NCBI GenBank assembly: GCA_900552075.1
Contig: URYL01000002.1
Coordinates: 248,001-312,000, forward strand
Direction: 5' to 3'
DNA length: 64,000 nucleotides
Source of the DNA: an uncultured Bacteroides sp.
Lineage (GTDB): Bacteria > Bacteroidota > Bacteroidia > Bacteroidales > Bacteroidaceae
Numbering within the stretch: position 1 is the first letter of the stretch; the number at the start of each line of letters is the position of its first letter. The notes beneath the pieces are model-generated. The model was not told the DNA's origin and did no database searches. It was given only the letters and a program-made list of their open reading frames with translations. The position numbers and the translations under genes were made by a program. This document shows, piece by piece, positions 46,089 through 55,227 of the stretch.

Positions 46089-48398
46089 ATGAAACAAACA
46101 GGTAAATTTTTATTGGCTTGTGTGATGGGACTGTGCGCCGTGTCGGCAGGGGCCAAGGATTCTGAGGCTGTTCAAGTCCGGAAGATGATCGAGAAAGTAA
46201 ATCAGCATTGGCAGGTGGAGCATTCGCCGGAGGTACGTGCGTTTTGGGACAATGCCGTATATCATACTGGAAATATGGAAGCGTATTTCCTGACTGGAAA
46301 TGAAACGTATCGTACTTATTCGGAAACATGGGCCAACTACAATCAGTGGAAAGGAGCCAAGAGTGACAACCGGGCAGAGTGGAAATATTCCTACGGGGAG
46401 TCGGATGAATACGTGCTCTTCGGCGATTATCAGATTTGTTTCCAGACGTATGTCGATTTGTATAACTTAGCTCCGGAAGATCGGAAAATCCGTCGGGCCC
46501 GTGAAGTGATGGAATATCAGATGAGTACCTCACAGAATGATTACTGGTGGTGGAGCGATGCGCTCTATATGGTCATGCCCGTGATGACTAAATTATATAA
46601 GGTGACGCATAACACACAGTATTTGGATAAGCTGTATGCATATCTGCAACATTCCGACAGCATCATGTTCGACAAGGACGAAAACTTGTATTACCGGGAT
46701 GCGAAATACGTCTATCCCAAGCATACCACAGCCAACGGAAAGAAGGATTTCTGGGCCAGAGGAGATGCTTGGGTACTGGCCGGACTGGCCAAGGTGTTGA
46801 AAGATATGCCGGAAAGTTATGTGCATCATTCGTTTTTTGTGAATAAGTTTCAGCACATGGCCCAGGCCGTAGCGGCCATTCAGCAGCCGGAAGGATACTG
46901 GACGCGCAGCATGATGGATCCGGATTTTGCTCCGGGGCCGGAATCCAGCGGTACGGCGCTGTTTACCTACGGCTTTTTGTGGGGTATCAACAATGGGTAT
47001 TTAGCAGAAGATACTTATTTGTCGGTGGTAAAGAAAGCATGGCACTATTTGTCAAAGAAAGCACTTCAGAAAGATGGTACGGTGGGGTATGTACAACCGA
47101 TTGGGGAGAAGGCGATTCCCGGACAAGTGCTCGATGCCAATTCTACGGCAAATTTCGGAGTCGGGGCCTTCTTGCTGGCAGCCTGTGAATATGTACGTTA
47201 TCTGGAAGCTCCGCAGACTGCCGACCGTGCTTACTGGTGCGATTTGGCGTATCGGATGGCGTCTCCCGTATTGCGCAATATGGCCAAGGGAGAATTGCAG
47301 AAGAACATGCAGCTGGAGGTCAGTCCTACTTGGGACGGACGCAACAAGAAAGTGGCTTACATGGAGACCTTTGGACGCCTGATGGCCGGCATCGCTCCCT
47401 GGCTCACTTTGCCGGATGATGATACGGAAGAAGGCAAGATGCGCAAGGAACTGCGTGAATGGGCGTTGAAGAGTTACGCCAACGCTGTGGACCCGCAGAG
47501 CCCGGATTATCTGCTGTGGCGTCAGGAAGGACAGACTCTGGTGGACGGGGCGTATGTGGCCGAAAGTTTCCTCCGTGCCTACGACCAGCTGTGGATGCCG
47601 TTGGATGAAATCACCAAGAAGCGTTACATCGAAGAGTTCCAGCAGCTGCGCCGAATTGATCCGCCTTATACTAACTGGTTGCTGTTTTCGTCTACCATTG
47701 AAAGTTTTCTGGCTAAGGCGGGAGTAAAGTTTGATGAATACCGGGTGAACTCCGCCATTCGTAAGGTGGAAGAATGGTATACGGGCGATGGATGGTACTC
47801 AGACGGTCCTACTTTTGCCTTTGATTATTACAGCAGTTATGTGTTTCATCCCATGTATCTGGAAACCCTTCAGGCCATGAAGGATGCCGGTATCCGCAGC
47901 CGGATTGATTATGGAAAATATTATGACCGAGCCTTGAAGCGTGCCCAGAAGTATAGTCTGATTTTGGAACGTTTCATTTCGCCGGAAGGAACTTTCCCTG
48001 TGTTTGGCCGTTCCATTCCTTACCGTATGGCTGCCATGCAGCCGCTGGCACTGATGGCTTGGTATGAGGAATTGCCGGCAGGGGTGACAGGTGCACAGGT
48101 GCGTTGTGCATTGACTGCCGTCATGAAACGTATGTTTGCAGGCGGACGTAATTTTAATGAAGGAGGGTTTCTGACCATCGGCTTCACGGGAAGCCAGCCG
48201 GATGTAGCCGACTGGTATACCAACAATGGAAGTTTGTATATGACCTCTTTGGCTTTTCTGCCGTTAGGACTTCCGGCAGCTCATCCGTTCTGGACCAATG
48301 CCCCTCAGGAGTGGACCAGTATCCGGGTATGGGGTGAAAAACCTTTCCCGAAAGATCATCAATGGAAAGACGAAATCCGTACGTGGGATTTGTTTTAA
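46089..48398 (+). CDS. GH105/GH88-DUF2264 (GH154-like) fusion glycoside hydrolase
   Basis: The 769-residue exported protein (signal peptide about 1-22, SAGAKD) combines two enzyme families. Residues 30-375 form an (alpha/alpha)6 barrel of GH105/GH88, with DNAVYHTGNMEAYFLTGNETY, WWWSDALYMVMPVMTKLY, KDFWARGDAWVLAGL and PESSGTALFTYGFLWGI; such enzymes release unsaturated uronates left by lyases. Residues 390-769 match DUF2264, a second alpha/alpha barrel now linked with beta-glucuronidases (GYMETFGR-like MAGIAPWL, DGAYVAESFLRA, GDGWYSDGPTFAFDYYSSYVFHPMY). A single chain with both activities is uncommon. It is coupled by a 15-base gap to the BNR_4 gene. Confidence 0.8.
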   Translation: MKQTGKFLLACVMGLCAVSAGAKDSEAVQVRKMIEKVNQHWQVEHSPEVRAFWDNAVYHTGNMEAYFLTGNETYRTYSETWANYNQWKGAKSDNRAEWKYSYGESDEYVLFGDYQICFQTYVDLYNLAPEDRKIRRAREVMEYQMSTSQNDYWWWSDALYMVMPVMTKLYKVTHNTQYLDKLYAYLQHSDSIMFDKDENLYYRDAKYVYPKHTTANGKKDFWARGDAWVLAGLAKVLKDMPESYVHHSFFVNKFQHMAQAVAAIQQPEGYWTRSMMDPDFAPGPESSGTALFTYGFLWGINNGYLAEDTYLSVVKKAWHYLSKKALQKDGTVGYVQPIGEKAIPGQVLDANSTANFGVGAFLLAACEYVRYLEAPQTADRAYWCDLAYRMASPVLRNMAKGELQKNMQLEVSPTWDGRNKKVAYMETFGRLMAGIAPWLTLPDDDTEEGKMRKELREWALKSYANAVDPQSPDYLLWRQEGQTLVDGAYVAESFLRAYDQLWMPLDEITKKRYIEEFQQLRRIDPPYTNWLLFSSTIESFLAKAGVKFDEYRVNSAIRKVEEWYTGDGWYSDGPTFAFDYYSSYVFHPMYLETLQAMKDAGIRSRIDYGKYYDRALKRAQKYSLILERFISPEGTFPVFGRSIPYRMAAMQPLALMAWYEELPAGVTGAQVRCALTAVMKRMFAGGRNFNEGGFLTIGFTGSQPDVADWYTNNGSLYMTSLAFLPLGLPAAHPFWTNAPQEWTSIRVWGEKPFPKDHQWKDEIRTWDLF

Positions 48399-48462
48399 AG
48401 GAAGAATCGTTTGTCGGTAAATTTTTTCAATAAGAAATAATCCCCCGGAAAGGAGAATATGA

Positions 48463-48512
48463 AAAAGGCCATTGCTATATGTCGGTTCAACCAACAGGAG
48501 CAATGGCCTTTT
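48463..48512. terminator. bidirectional terminator between GH105 fusion and asd
   Basis: AAAAGGCCATTGCT (48463-48476) pairs with AGCAATGGCCTTTT (48499-48512) over 14 bp, with A and T tracts at either end, so it can work on both strands of the convergent pair. Confidence 0.85.
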
Positions 48513-48542
48513 ATTGTTCTATCAGAGGGAGAGCAATACCTC

Positions 48543-49553
48543 TTATCCGATATTCTTCACCTTAATCAGGTATTCTGCAATTTGTACTGCATTGAGTGCG
48601 GCACCTTTCTTGATTTGGTCGCCTACAATCCAGAAAGTCAGTCCGTTTTCGTTTGACAAGTCCTTGCGGATACGTCCTACGTATACAGGGTCTTTTCCTG
48701 CCAGGAACAACGGCATCGGATATTCTTTCTTTTCCGGGTTGTCCATCAGCACCAGACCTTCACCGTGAGCAAAAGCTTCACGGGCTTCTTCAATAGATAC
48801 CGGGCGTTCTGTTTCAATCCAGATGCTTTCTGAATGAGAACGAAGAGCAGGCACACGTACACAAGTAGCGCTGACTTTCACGTCAGAATGCATGATTTTA
48901 CGTGTTTCGTTATACATCTTCATCTCTTCTTTGGTATATCCGTTGTCCGTGAATACGTCAATCTGAGGAATCAGGTTGAAAGCCAGCTGGTAGGCGAATT
49001 TCTCTACCTTGACAGGCTCACCTGCCAATACCTGACGGTATTGTTCGTACAGTTCGTCCATGGCAGCTGCACCGGCACCGCTGGCTGCCTGGTAAGTAGC
49101 TACGTGTACACGTTTGATGTGAGTCAGGTTCTCGATGGCTTTCAGGGCTACGACCATCTGGATAGTCGTACAGTTCGGGTTTGCAATAATTCCGCGCGGA
49201 CGGTTCAATGCGTCGGCTGCATTAACTTCTGGAACTACCAATGGGATGTCATTGTCCATGCGGAAGGCGCTGGAATTGTCAATCATCACCGCTCCATATT
49301 TTGTGATGGTTTCGGCAAATTCTTTTGATGTGCCTGCACCGGCTGAAGTGAATGCGATGTCAACTCCTTTGAAATCATCATTGTGCTGCAGCAGTTTTAC
49401 TTCGATTTCTTTTCCGCGAAAAGTGTATTTTCGTCCGGCACTTCTGGTTGAGCCGAACAACAGCAGTTCATCTACCGGGAAGTTTCTTTCATCGAGCACG
49501 CGCAGGAACTCCTGTCCTACGGCTCCGCTTGCACCAACAATTGCTACTTTCAT
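48543..49553 (-). CDS. asd: aspartate-semialdehyde dehydrogenase
   Basis: The 336-residue enzyme reduces aspartyl phosphate to aspartate semialdehyde for lysine, methionine, threonine and diaminopimelate synthesis. GASGAVGQEFLRVL is the NADP loop, Cys128 in ANPNCTTIQ is the catalytic nucleophile, and the RVPALRSHSESIWIET segment carries the active-site His. Length is normal. It is a single-gene unit convergent with the GH105 fusion and divergent from the antiporter. Confidence 0.94.
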   Translation of the reverse strand: MKVAIVGASGAVGQEFLRVLDERNFPVDELLLFGSTRSAGRKYTFRGKEIEVKLLQHNDDFKGVDIAFTSAGAGTSKEFAETITKYGAVMIDNSSAFRMDNDIPLVVPEVNAADALNRPRGIIANPNCTTIQMVVALKAIENLTHIKRVHVATYQAASGAGAAAMDELYEQYRQVLAGEPVKVEKFAYQLAFNLIPQIDVFTDNGYTKEEMKMYNETRKIMHSDVKVSATCVRVPALRSHSESIWIETERPVSIEEAREAFAHGEGLVLMDNPEKKEYPMPLFLAGKDPVYVGRIRKDLSNENGLTFWIVGDQIKKGAALNAVQIAEYLIKVKNIG

Positions 49554-49650
49554 TTCTTATGTTTCTTGTTTAAGTTAATAAATTCCGTGATTGTATTGCT
49601 TCCTGTGCTTCAGTAAGATATTTAAAATTCGTCCTGTAGCTATTGAATCG

Positions 49651-49658
49651 CAAAATTA
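49651..49658 (-). promoter_or_regulatory. -7 box for asd
   Basis: TAATTTTG on the minus strand, 98 bases before the asd start. No clear -33 box. Confidence 0.4.
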
Positions 49659-49701
49659 AAACATTTTGGAATACGAAACGGGAAATGCGGAACTTTTTTC
49701 G

Positions 49702-49709
49702 TATTTTTG
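49702..49709 (+). promoter_or_regulatory. -7 box for the antiporter operon
   Basis: TATTTTTG, 32 bases before the antiporter ATG. It begins a run of four tightly packed genes to 54109. Confidence 0.5.
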
Positions 49710-49740
49710 TCCATAAATTTAAAACAGACCGCTCATTTAT

Positions 49741-51885
49741 ATGGAAGAATTGTTAGATTTGTTTCATTTCGATATAGATTTTCCCATTACTGACCCGACT
49801 TGGATTTTTTTCTTGGTTTTGGTTATCATTTTGTTTGCGCCGATTGTGTTGGAGCGTTTGCGCATTCCGCACATCATCGGAATGATTCTGGCGGGTATTG
49901 TAGTCGGTGAGCATGGGTTCAATATCTTGGCCCGTGACAGCAGTTTTGAACTTTTTGGTAAGGTTGGATTGTACTATATCATGTTTCTGGCCGGTCTGGA
50001 AATGAATATGGAGGATTTTAAAAGTATCCGTGTGAAAGCGACTGTGCTGGGATTGCTGGCGTTTATTATTCCGCTGGGTATCGGAGTGTGGACGAACCAG
50101 CATCTGCTGGGATATGGTCTGATAACCTCCGTACTGTTGGCCAGTATGTATGCCTCGCATACCTTGATAGCTTATCCGATTGTGATTCGTTATGGAATCA
50201 ACCGTCAGCGGTCGGTAAGTATTGCGGTGGGTGGTACGGCGGTGACGGATACGTTGACGTTGCTGGTGCTGGCTGTGATTTCCGGTATGTATAAGGGGGA
50301 AACGTCGGATATGTTCTGGATTTGGCTGGTGCTGAAGGTGATAGTAGTGAGTGCTGTCATCATGTTGACTTTCCCTCGAATCGGACGCTGGTTTTTCCGG
50401 CGCTACAGTGATCAGGTGGTACAGTATATCTTTGTGATGGCCATGGTGTTTCTGGGAGCAGGCTTGATGGAGTGGGTTGGTATGGAAGGTATTTTGGGCG
50501 CTTTTTTGGCTGGATTGGTCCTGAACCGTTTGATCCCGCATGTGTCTCCGCTGATGAGTCACCTGGAGTTTGTGGGGAATGCCTTGTTCATCCCGTATTT
50601 CTTGATTGGAGTGGGTATGCTCATCAATGTCAATGTGCTTTTCGGACATATTGATTCCATTAAGGTGGCTTCGGTGATGATTGTGGTAGCCTTGCTGGGA
50701 AAATGGATTGCTTCCTGGCTGACACAGAAGATTTACCGCATGAGGCCGGTAGAACGGGAACTGATGTTCGGACTGAGTAACGCACAGGCGGCGGCTACGT
50801 TGGCAGCGGTACTGGTAGGCTACAATATTATACTTCCTTCAGGCGAGCGTTTGCTCAATGAGGACGTACTCAACGGTACGATTCTGCTGATTTTGGTGAC
50901 TTGCGTAGTCAGTTCGTTTATTACGGAGCATGCAGCCAAACGGATTGCGATGGATGATGCGGAGCTGGACGAAGAGAAGGAACAGAAAAAGGAACGGATT
51001 CTGATACCGGTGGCCAATCCGGATACCTTGGAACGGTTGATGCAGCTGGCACTGGTGGTGCGTGATGAGAAACGTACGGACAACTTGGTAGCCTTGAATG
51101 TGATTAATGACAGTAATGATTCGGTGCGTTTGGAAATGCGTGGCAAGCGGAGCTTGGAAAGGGCGGCGCAGATTGCGGCTTCGGCCAATGTACCGTTGAA
51201 AACGGTTTCTCGTTTCGACTTGAACATTGCGACAGGAATTTTGCATACGGCCAAAGAAACGGAAGCTACCACAATTGTGATAGGTTTGCACTGTAAGGCA
51301 AGTATTGTGGACTCTTTTTTTGGCAACCTGACAGAGGATTTGTTGAAAAATACTTATCAGCAGGTGATGATTGCCCGTTTTCAGATGCCGGTCAATACGC
51401 TGCGGCGTATCATTGTGGCCGTACCTCCCAAGTCGGAGTTTGAGCATGGATTTGTGAAATGGATTACGCACCTGTGCCGGATGAGCAGTCAGCTGGGATG
51501 CCGTCTGCATTTCTTTGCCCATCCGCAGACCTTGGGTTACATCAAGGGATATATCCAAAAAAAGCATAAGGATGTGATGACGGAGTTCCAGGAACTGGAC
51601 AACTGGGACGATCTGCTGATTATTACCGGACAGGTGAATTTCGATCATCTGCTGGTGATTGTAAGTTCCCGAAGAGGGTCTATCTCGTATGATTCTTCGT
51701 TCGAGCGTTTGCCGATGCAGGTTTCCAAATATTTCAATAATAACAGCATCATGCTGTTGTATCCGGACCAGAAGGGTGACCCGAATGAAACGCTGAGTTT
51801 TGCCGATCCTCGCGGATGGGCCGAGACCCAGTATTATGACAAGGTGGGCAACTGGTTTTATAAATGGTTTAAGAAAGATTCATGA
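49741..51885 (+). CDS. CPA2/Kef-type cation:proton antiporter with USP-like cytoplasmic domain
   Basis: The 714-residue protein has about twelve hydrophobic segments in residues 15-400, with HIIGMILAGIVVGEHGFNIL and YYIMFLAGLEMNMEDFK, and GGTAVTDTLTLLVLAVISG typical of the CPA2 family. The cytoplasmic tail (about 415-700) resembles two universal stress protein-like domains (RILIPVANPDTLERLMQLALVVRDE...; TTIVIGLHCKASIVDSFFG), a common regulatory addition. It exchanges Na+ or K+ for protons. The last 4 bases overlap tcdA (ATGA 51882-51885). Confidence 0.85.
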   Translation: MEELLDLFHFDIDFPITDPTWIFFLVLVIILFAPIVLERLRIPHIIGMILAGIVVGEHGFNILARDSSFELFGKVGLYYIMFLAGLEMNMEDFKSIRVKATVLGLLAFIIPLGIGVWTNQHLLGYGLITSVLLASMYASHTLIAYPIVIRYGINRQRSVSIAVGGTAVTDTLTLLVLAVISGMYKGETSDMFWIWLVLKVIVVSAVIMLTFPRIGRWFFRRYSDQVVQYIFVMAMVFLGAGLMEWVGMEGILGAFLAGLVLNRLIPHVSPLMSHLEFVGNALFIPYFLIGVGMLINVNVLFGHIDSIKVASVMIVVALLGKWIASWLTQKIYRMRPVERELMFGLSNAQAAATLAAVLVGYNIILPSGERLLNEDVLNGTILLILVTCVVSSFITEHAAKRIAMDDAELDEEKEQKKERILIPVANPDTLERLMQLALVVRDEKRTDNLVALNVINDSNDSVRLEMRGKRSLERAAQIAASANVPLKTVSRFDLNIATGILHTAKETEATTIVIGLHCKASIVDSFFGNLTEDLLKNTYQQVMIARFQMPVNTLRRIIVAVPPKSEFEHGFVKWITHLCRMSSQLGCRLHFFAHPQTLGYIKGYIQKKHKDVMTEFQELDNWDDLLIITGQVNFDHLLVIVSSRRGSISYDSSFERLPMQVSKYFNNNSIMLLYPDQKGDPNETLSFADPRGWAETQYYDKVGNWFYKWFKKDS

Positions 51886-52607
51886 ACGAAAATAACAGTA
51901 TGGAATGGCAGCAGCGTACGGAACTGCTGTTAGGTAAAGAAAAAATGGACCGTTTGCGAAACGCACACGTGCTGGTCGTCGGCTTGGGAGGTGTAGGTGC
52001 CTATGCGGCAGAGATGATTTGCCGTGCTGGAGTAGGGCGGATGACGATTGTAGATGCGGATACGGTGCAGCCGAGTAACATCAACCGTCAGTTGCCGGCT
52101 ACCCATTCCGTGATTGGCCGACCGAAGGCAGAAGTGCTGGCCGCACGTTTCCGGGATATTAATCCGGACTTGGACTTGACTGTATTGCCGGTCTATTTGA
52201 AGGATGAGGCGATTCCGCAGTTGCTGGACAGTGCTTCGTTCGATTTCATCGTAGATGCCATCGACACGGTGGCTCCCAAATGTTACCTGATTTACCATGC
52301 GCTCCAGCGGGGCTTGAAGATTGTCAGCAGCATGGGAGCAGGGGCCAAACGCGATATTACGCAAGTACGTTTTGCTGATTTGTGGGAAACGTACCATTGT
52401 GGGCTGAGCAAGGCCGTACGGAAGCGTTTGCAGAAAATGGGCATGAAGCGGAAACTGCCGGTAGTTTTCAGTACGGAACAGGCCGACCCGCAGGCAGTGA
52501 TATTGGTAGACAACGAACAGAACAAGAAGTCGACAGCGGGTACGGTGAGCTACATGCCGGCGGTGTTTGGCTGTTATCTGGCAGAATATGTGATTCGTAA
52601 ATTGTAG
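51882..52607 (+). CDS. tcdA: tRNA threonylcarbamoyladenosine dehydratase TcdA (ThiF/HesA family)
   Basis: The 241-residue E1-like enzyme uses ATP to cyclise t6A37 of tRNA to ct6A. It has the nucleotide loop VVGLGGVGAYAAEMICRAGVG, DADTVQPSNINRQLPAT and VDAIDTVAPKCYLI, all typical of TcdA. The middle of the protein holds Cys residues in KCYL and YHCGLSK. It overlaps the antiporter gene by 4 bases and precedes the LolD-like ATPase by 6, so all are likely in one operon although their functions differ. Confidence 0.88.
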   Translation: MNENNSMEWQQRTELLLGKEKMDRLRNAHVLVVGLGGVGAYAAEMICRAGVGRMTIVDADTVQPSNINRQLPATHSVIGRPKAEVLAARFRDINPDLDLTVLPVYLKDEAIPQLLDSASFDFIVDAIDTVAPKCYLIYHALQRGLKIVSSMGAGAKRDITQVRFADLWETYHCGLSKAVRKRLQKMGMKRKLPVVFSTEQADPQAVILVDNEQNKKSTAGTVSYMPAVFGCYLAEYVIRKL

Positions 52608-52613
52608 AAAAGA

Positions 52614-53276
52614 ATGATTCAGTTGGAAGGAATAACCAAGAGCTTTGGTACGCTTCAGGTGTTGAAAGGAATCGACTTGGAGATTGCCAAAGGGGAAGTG
52701 GTGAGTATTGTAGGCCCCAGCGGCGCAGGAAAGACCACTTTGCTCCAGATTATGGGTACGCTCGACAAGCCGGATAACGGGCGCATTGTCCTGAATGGAA
52801 CGGAGGTGAACCGATTAAAGGAGAAGGAACTTTCCGCTTTCCGGAACCGGGAAATCGGTTTTGTGTTTCAGTTCCACCAGTTACTGCCGGAGTTTACGGC
52901 AGTGGAGAATGTGATGATGCCGGCCTTGATTCAGGGACAGCCGATGGGTACGGCCCGGAAAGAAGCGTTGGACATTTTGGCGTTTTTGGGACTGTCGGAA
53001 CGTGCTTCCCATAAGCCGGCCGAGTTGTCGGGAGGCGAGAAACAGCGGGTGGCCGTGGCCCGGGCTTTGATTAATCATCCGTCGGTTATCCTGGCCGATG
53101 AACCTTCGGGCAGCTTGGACACACAGAACAAGGGCGAGCTTCATCAGCTGTTCTTTGATTTGCGTGACAAACTGGGACAGACGTTCGTCATCGTGACCCA
53201 CGATGAAGGACTGGCGGCACAGACCGACCGCACGATTCACATGATAGATGGTAAAATAAAAATGGAAGAATTATGA
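52614..53276 (+). CDS. LolD-like ABC transporter ATPase
   Basis: The 220-residue ATPase belongs to the MacB/LolD group: Walker A GPSGAGKTTLLQIMGTLDKPDNG, FVFQFHQLLPEFTAVENVMMP, signature LSGGEKQR and Walker B VILADEPSGSLD. In E. coli LolD drives lipoprotein release from the inner membrane with LolCE. The permease partners are not beside it, so it could serve another MacB-like exporter. It overlaps the next gene by 4 bases (ATGA 53273-53276). Confidence 0.85.
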   Translation: MIQLEGITKSFGTLQVLKGIDLEIAKGEVVSIVGPSGAGKTTLLQIMGTLDKPDNGRIVLNGTEVNRLKEKELSAFRNREIGFVFQFHQLLPEFTAVENVMMPALIQGQPMGTARKEALDILAFLGLSERASHKPAELSGGEKQRVAVARALINHPSVILADEPSGSLDTQNKGELHQLFFDLRDKLGQTFVIVTHDEGLAAQTDRTIHMIDGKIKMEEL

Positions 53277-54109
53277 GTCATATCAAATTAGGAAAATATA
53301 ATCAGCTGGAAGTAGTGAAGGAAGTCGATTTCGGAGTCTATCTCAATGGAGATGAGGACGGTGAAATCCTGCTTCCGAAACGGTATGTGCCTGAAGGTAC
53401 AAAACCGGGCGATATCTTGAACGTGTTCATTTACCTCGACATGGAGGAAAGACTGGTGGCCACCACCTTGCAGCCGTATGTGCAGGTGGGCGAGTTTGCC
53501 TGCTTGGAAGTGGCATGGGTGAACCAGTTCGGGGCCTTCCTGAACTGGGGATTGATGAAGGACTTGTTCGTGCCTTTCCGCGAGCAGAAAATGAAGATGC
53601 AGAAGGGAAAGCGTTACGTGGTGTATGTGCACTTGGACGAGGAAAGCTACCGTATTGTGGCTTCGGCCAAGATAGAACATTTCTTGTCGACCGAGAAACC
53701 GGATTACCAGCCGGGGCAAGAGGTTGAGGTGCTGGTATGGCAGCGCACGGAATTGGGATATAAGGTGATTGTGGAAAACAAGTTCAGCGGCATGCTGTAC
53801 CACAACGAGATTTTCCAGCCTTTGGAAGTTGGCATGCGGCTGACGGCGTTTATCAAGCAGGTACGTCCGGATGGAAAGATTGACCTGGTATTGCAGCAGG
53901 CAGGTGCCCGGAAGGTGGATGATTTTTCGGAGGTGCTGTGGCAATATATCAAGGACAACGACGGATTCACTCCGTTGAACGACAAGACGGATGCGGAGGT
54001 GATTTACCACACCTTTGGGGTAAGCAAGAAGACTTTCAAGAAGGCCGTCGGCGATTTGTATAAGAAACGTCGCATCGTATTGGAAGAAGACGGCATACAT
54101 TTGGCTTGA
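53273..54109 (+). CDS. CvfB-like S1 RNA-binding protein
   Basis: The 278-residue cytoplasmic protein has a row of S1-like RNA-binding folds: one starting EVVKEVDFGVYLNGDEDGEILLPKRYV, one with EVAWVNQFGAFLNWGLMKDLFVPFREQ, and one with GYKVIVENKFSGMLYHNEIF. A C-terminal winged-helix-like end follows (DAEVIYHTFGVSKKTFKKAVGDLYKKRRI). This matches CvfB, which affects virulence gene regulation in Staphylococcus; its role in Bacteroides is unknown. It overlaps the LolD-like gene by 4 bases and ends the operon before a strong hairpin. Confidence 0.85.
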   Translation: MSHIKLGKYNQLEVVKEVDFGVYLNGDEDGEILLPKRYVPEGTKPGDILNVFIYLDMEERLVATTLQPYVQVGEFACLEVAWVNQFGAFLNWGLMKDLFVPFREQKMKMQKGKRYVVYVHLDEESYRIVASAKIEHFLSTEKPDYQPGQEVEVLVWQRTELGYKVIVENKFSGMLYHNEIFQPLEVGMRLTAFIKQVRPDGKIDLVLQQAGARKVDDFSEVLWQYIKDNDGFTPLNDKTDAEVIYHTFGVSKKTFKKAVGDLYKKRRIVLEEDGIHLA

Positions 54110-54128
54110 GGTCATCAACCTCAAATAA

Positions 54129-54174
54129 AAAGTGCTGAAGTTTCCCGGAAAATTCCGGTAGGCTTCAGCACTTT
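54129..54174. terminator. bidirectional terminator after the CvfB-like gene
   Basis: AAAGTGCTGAAG (54129-54140) pairs with CTTCAGCACTTT (54163-54174), and the loop contains CCGGAA (54145-54150) with TTCCGG (54153-54158). It lies between convergent stop codons. Confidence 0.8.
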
Positions 54175-54178
54175 GAGT

Positions 54179-55081
54179 TTATAGACGCTTAGAGAGAGAT
54201 TTTCGGTCGTTGGACACTTCTTTTCTTTGATTTTGCCGGGAACGGCTTTGTCCGGGCTTTACTGTGGTATTTCGGTTCGGTCTTGCCTGTGGACGAGTGG
54301 CCGGCCGTCTTTGTGGAGTAGCTTCAGGTTTTCGCTGTGGTTGGCTTTCTGGCCTTCTTTGCGGACGGGCCTCCGGACGGGCCTGAGGCCGGTTGTTCGG
54401 CTTCTGTACAGGCCGGTATTCCGGTTTGCCGTTGGGCGCAGGGCGATGTCCCGGACGGGCTGTTTGCCAGAGATTGTCTTTGGGCGGGCGGTTTCCCGGT
54501 TTCGGTCTGGCAAAATCTTTAGGGCGCAGCTGCGGACTGATACGGCATGGACGGCTGTACACCGGATGGCGATAGCGTATCGGATAGTTTCTTCGGTAGA
54601 AGCTGGCACCTCCGAAATGGGCACGGCAGTGTCCTCCCCGATAAGTCAGGTAGTGGCGGGGCGGGCCGAAATAAAAATAATTCCGGTTGGGATATACCTG
54701 ATAAATACGGAGGTAGCACACGTTGTTGAGGGCGTAGATGGGACGGAAGAAGTATTCTATCCCCATGAAGCGTACATATTCCGCATTGGAAAGTACCCAG
54801 CGGAGGTCATCGTTGCGTTCGTCCAGGTAGCGGTAGTAGGCATCCAGGGCGCGGCTGTCGGCTATGGCGATGCCTGAGAGATAAGGACCTACGTTGCTCA
54901 GGAAATCGTAGTTGATTTCATACAGGTCGTTGTATTGGTCGGTGCTCAGATGCAGCTCGAAGGCCATGCGGTCGGTCAGGAAGCGTGCATTGATTCGGAA
55001 ATCTCCGAGGCCGGAAGCGCGACCGGACAAGGTGGTCAGGCAGAAGGCCAGTAAGCAGAGGAAAAATGTCTTTGTTTTCAT
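54179..55081 (-). CDS. exported protein with Arg/Pro/Gln-rich basic tail, function unknown
   Basis: The 300-residue protein has a signal peptide (MKTKTFFLCLLAFCLTTLSG, cut near RASG) and a folded domain (about 25-170) with helices around LTDRMAFELHLSTDQYNDLYEIN, an arrangement that recalls CpxP/Spy-type periplasmic proteins, followed by Tyr/Arg-rich segments. From about residue 185 the chain is a low-complexity run of Arg, Pro, Gln and Lys (units such as RPQARPEARPQRRPE), ending KSLSKRL. The tail would be strongly positive and unstructured and could bind anionic polymers such as LPS, peptidoglycan or nucleic acid. It is a single-gene unit with its own promoter. No known family was recognised. 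Confidence 0.7.
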   Translation of the reverse strand: MKTKTFFLCLLAFCLTTLSGRASGLGDFRINARFLTDRMAFELHLSTDQYNDLYEINYDFLSNVGPYLSGIAIADSRALDAYYRYLDERNDDLRWVLSNAEYVRFMGIEYFFRPIYALNNVCYLRIYQVYPNRNYFYFGPPRHYLTYRGGHCRAHFGGASFYRRNYPIRYRHPVYSRPCRISPQLRPKDFARPKPGNRPPKDNLWQTARPGHRPAPNGKPEYRPVQKPNNRPQARPEARPQRRPESQPQRKPEATPQRRPATRPQARPNRNTTVKPGQSRSRQNQRKEVSNDRKSLSKRL

Positions 55082-55133
55082 AAGCGTTGTCTTTACCGGC
55101 TGAATGTGATTCCTTCAGCTTTTTGTTATGTGA

Positions 55134-55164
55134 CAAAATTAGCAGAAGAAAAAGCGCGGGTCAA
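55134..55164 (-). promoter_or_regulatory. Bacteroides-type promoter of the Arg/Pro-rich protein gene
   Basis: On the minus strand TTG (55162-55164), 20 bases, then TAATTTTG (55134-55141). The start codon lies 53 bases on. Confidence 0.65.
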
Positions 55165-55184
55165 GATGAAAACGCCCATTCTTT

Positions 55185-55202
55185 GATAGGGTTTTCCCTA
55201 TC
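55185..55202. terminator. short perfect hairpin after the ATPase-DUF4435 pair
   Basis: GATAGGG (55185-55191), loop TTTT, CCCTATC (55196-55202). It follows the DUF4435 stop by 25 bases. There is no clear T run on the minus strand, so ending of transcription is uncertain. Confidence 0.4.
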
Positions 55203-55227
55203 TTGTATAGGAGTTTCGTCACTTTGC

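Noticed and set aside
48459..48656. 65-codon frame over the terminator and the end of asd
   Set aside because: It is made of a bidirectional terminator and antisense asd sequence.
49753..50649. 298-codon frame antisense to the antiporter gene
   Set aside because: His/Gln-rich product typical of the reverse of hydrophobic membrane segments; no promoter or ribosome site.
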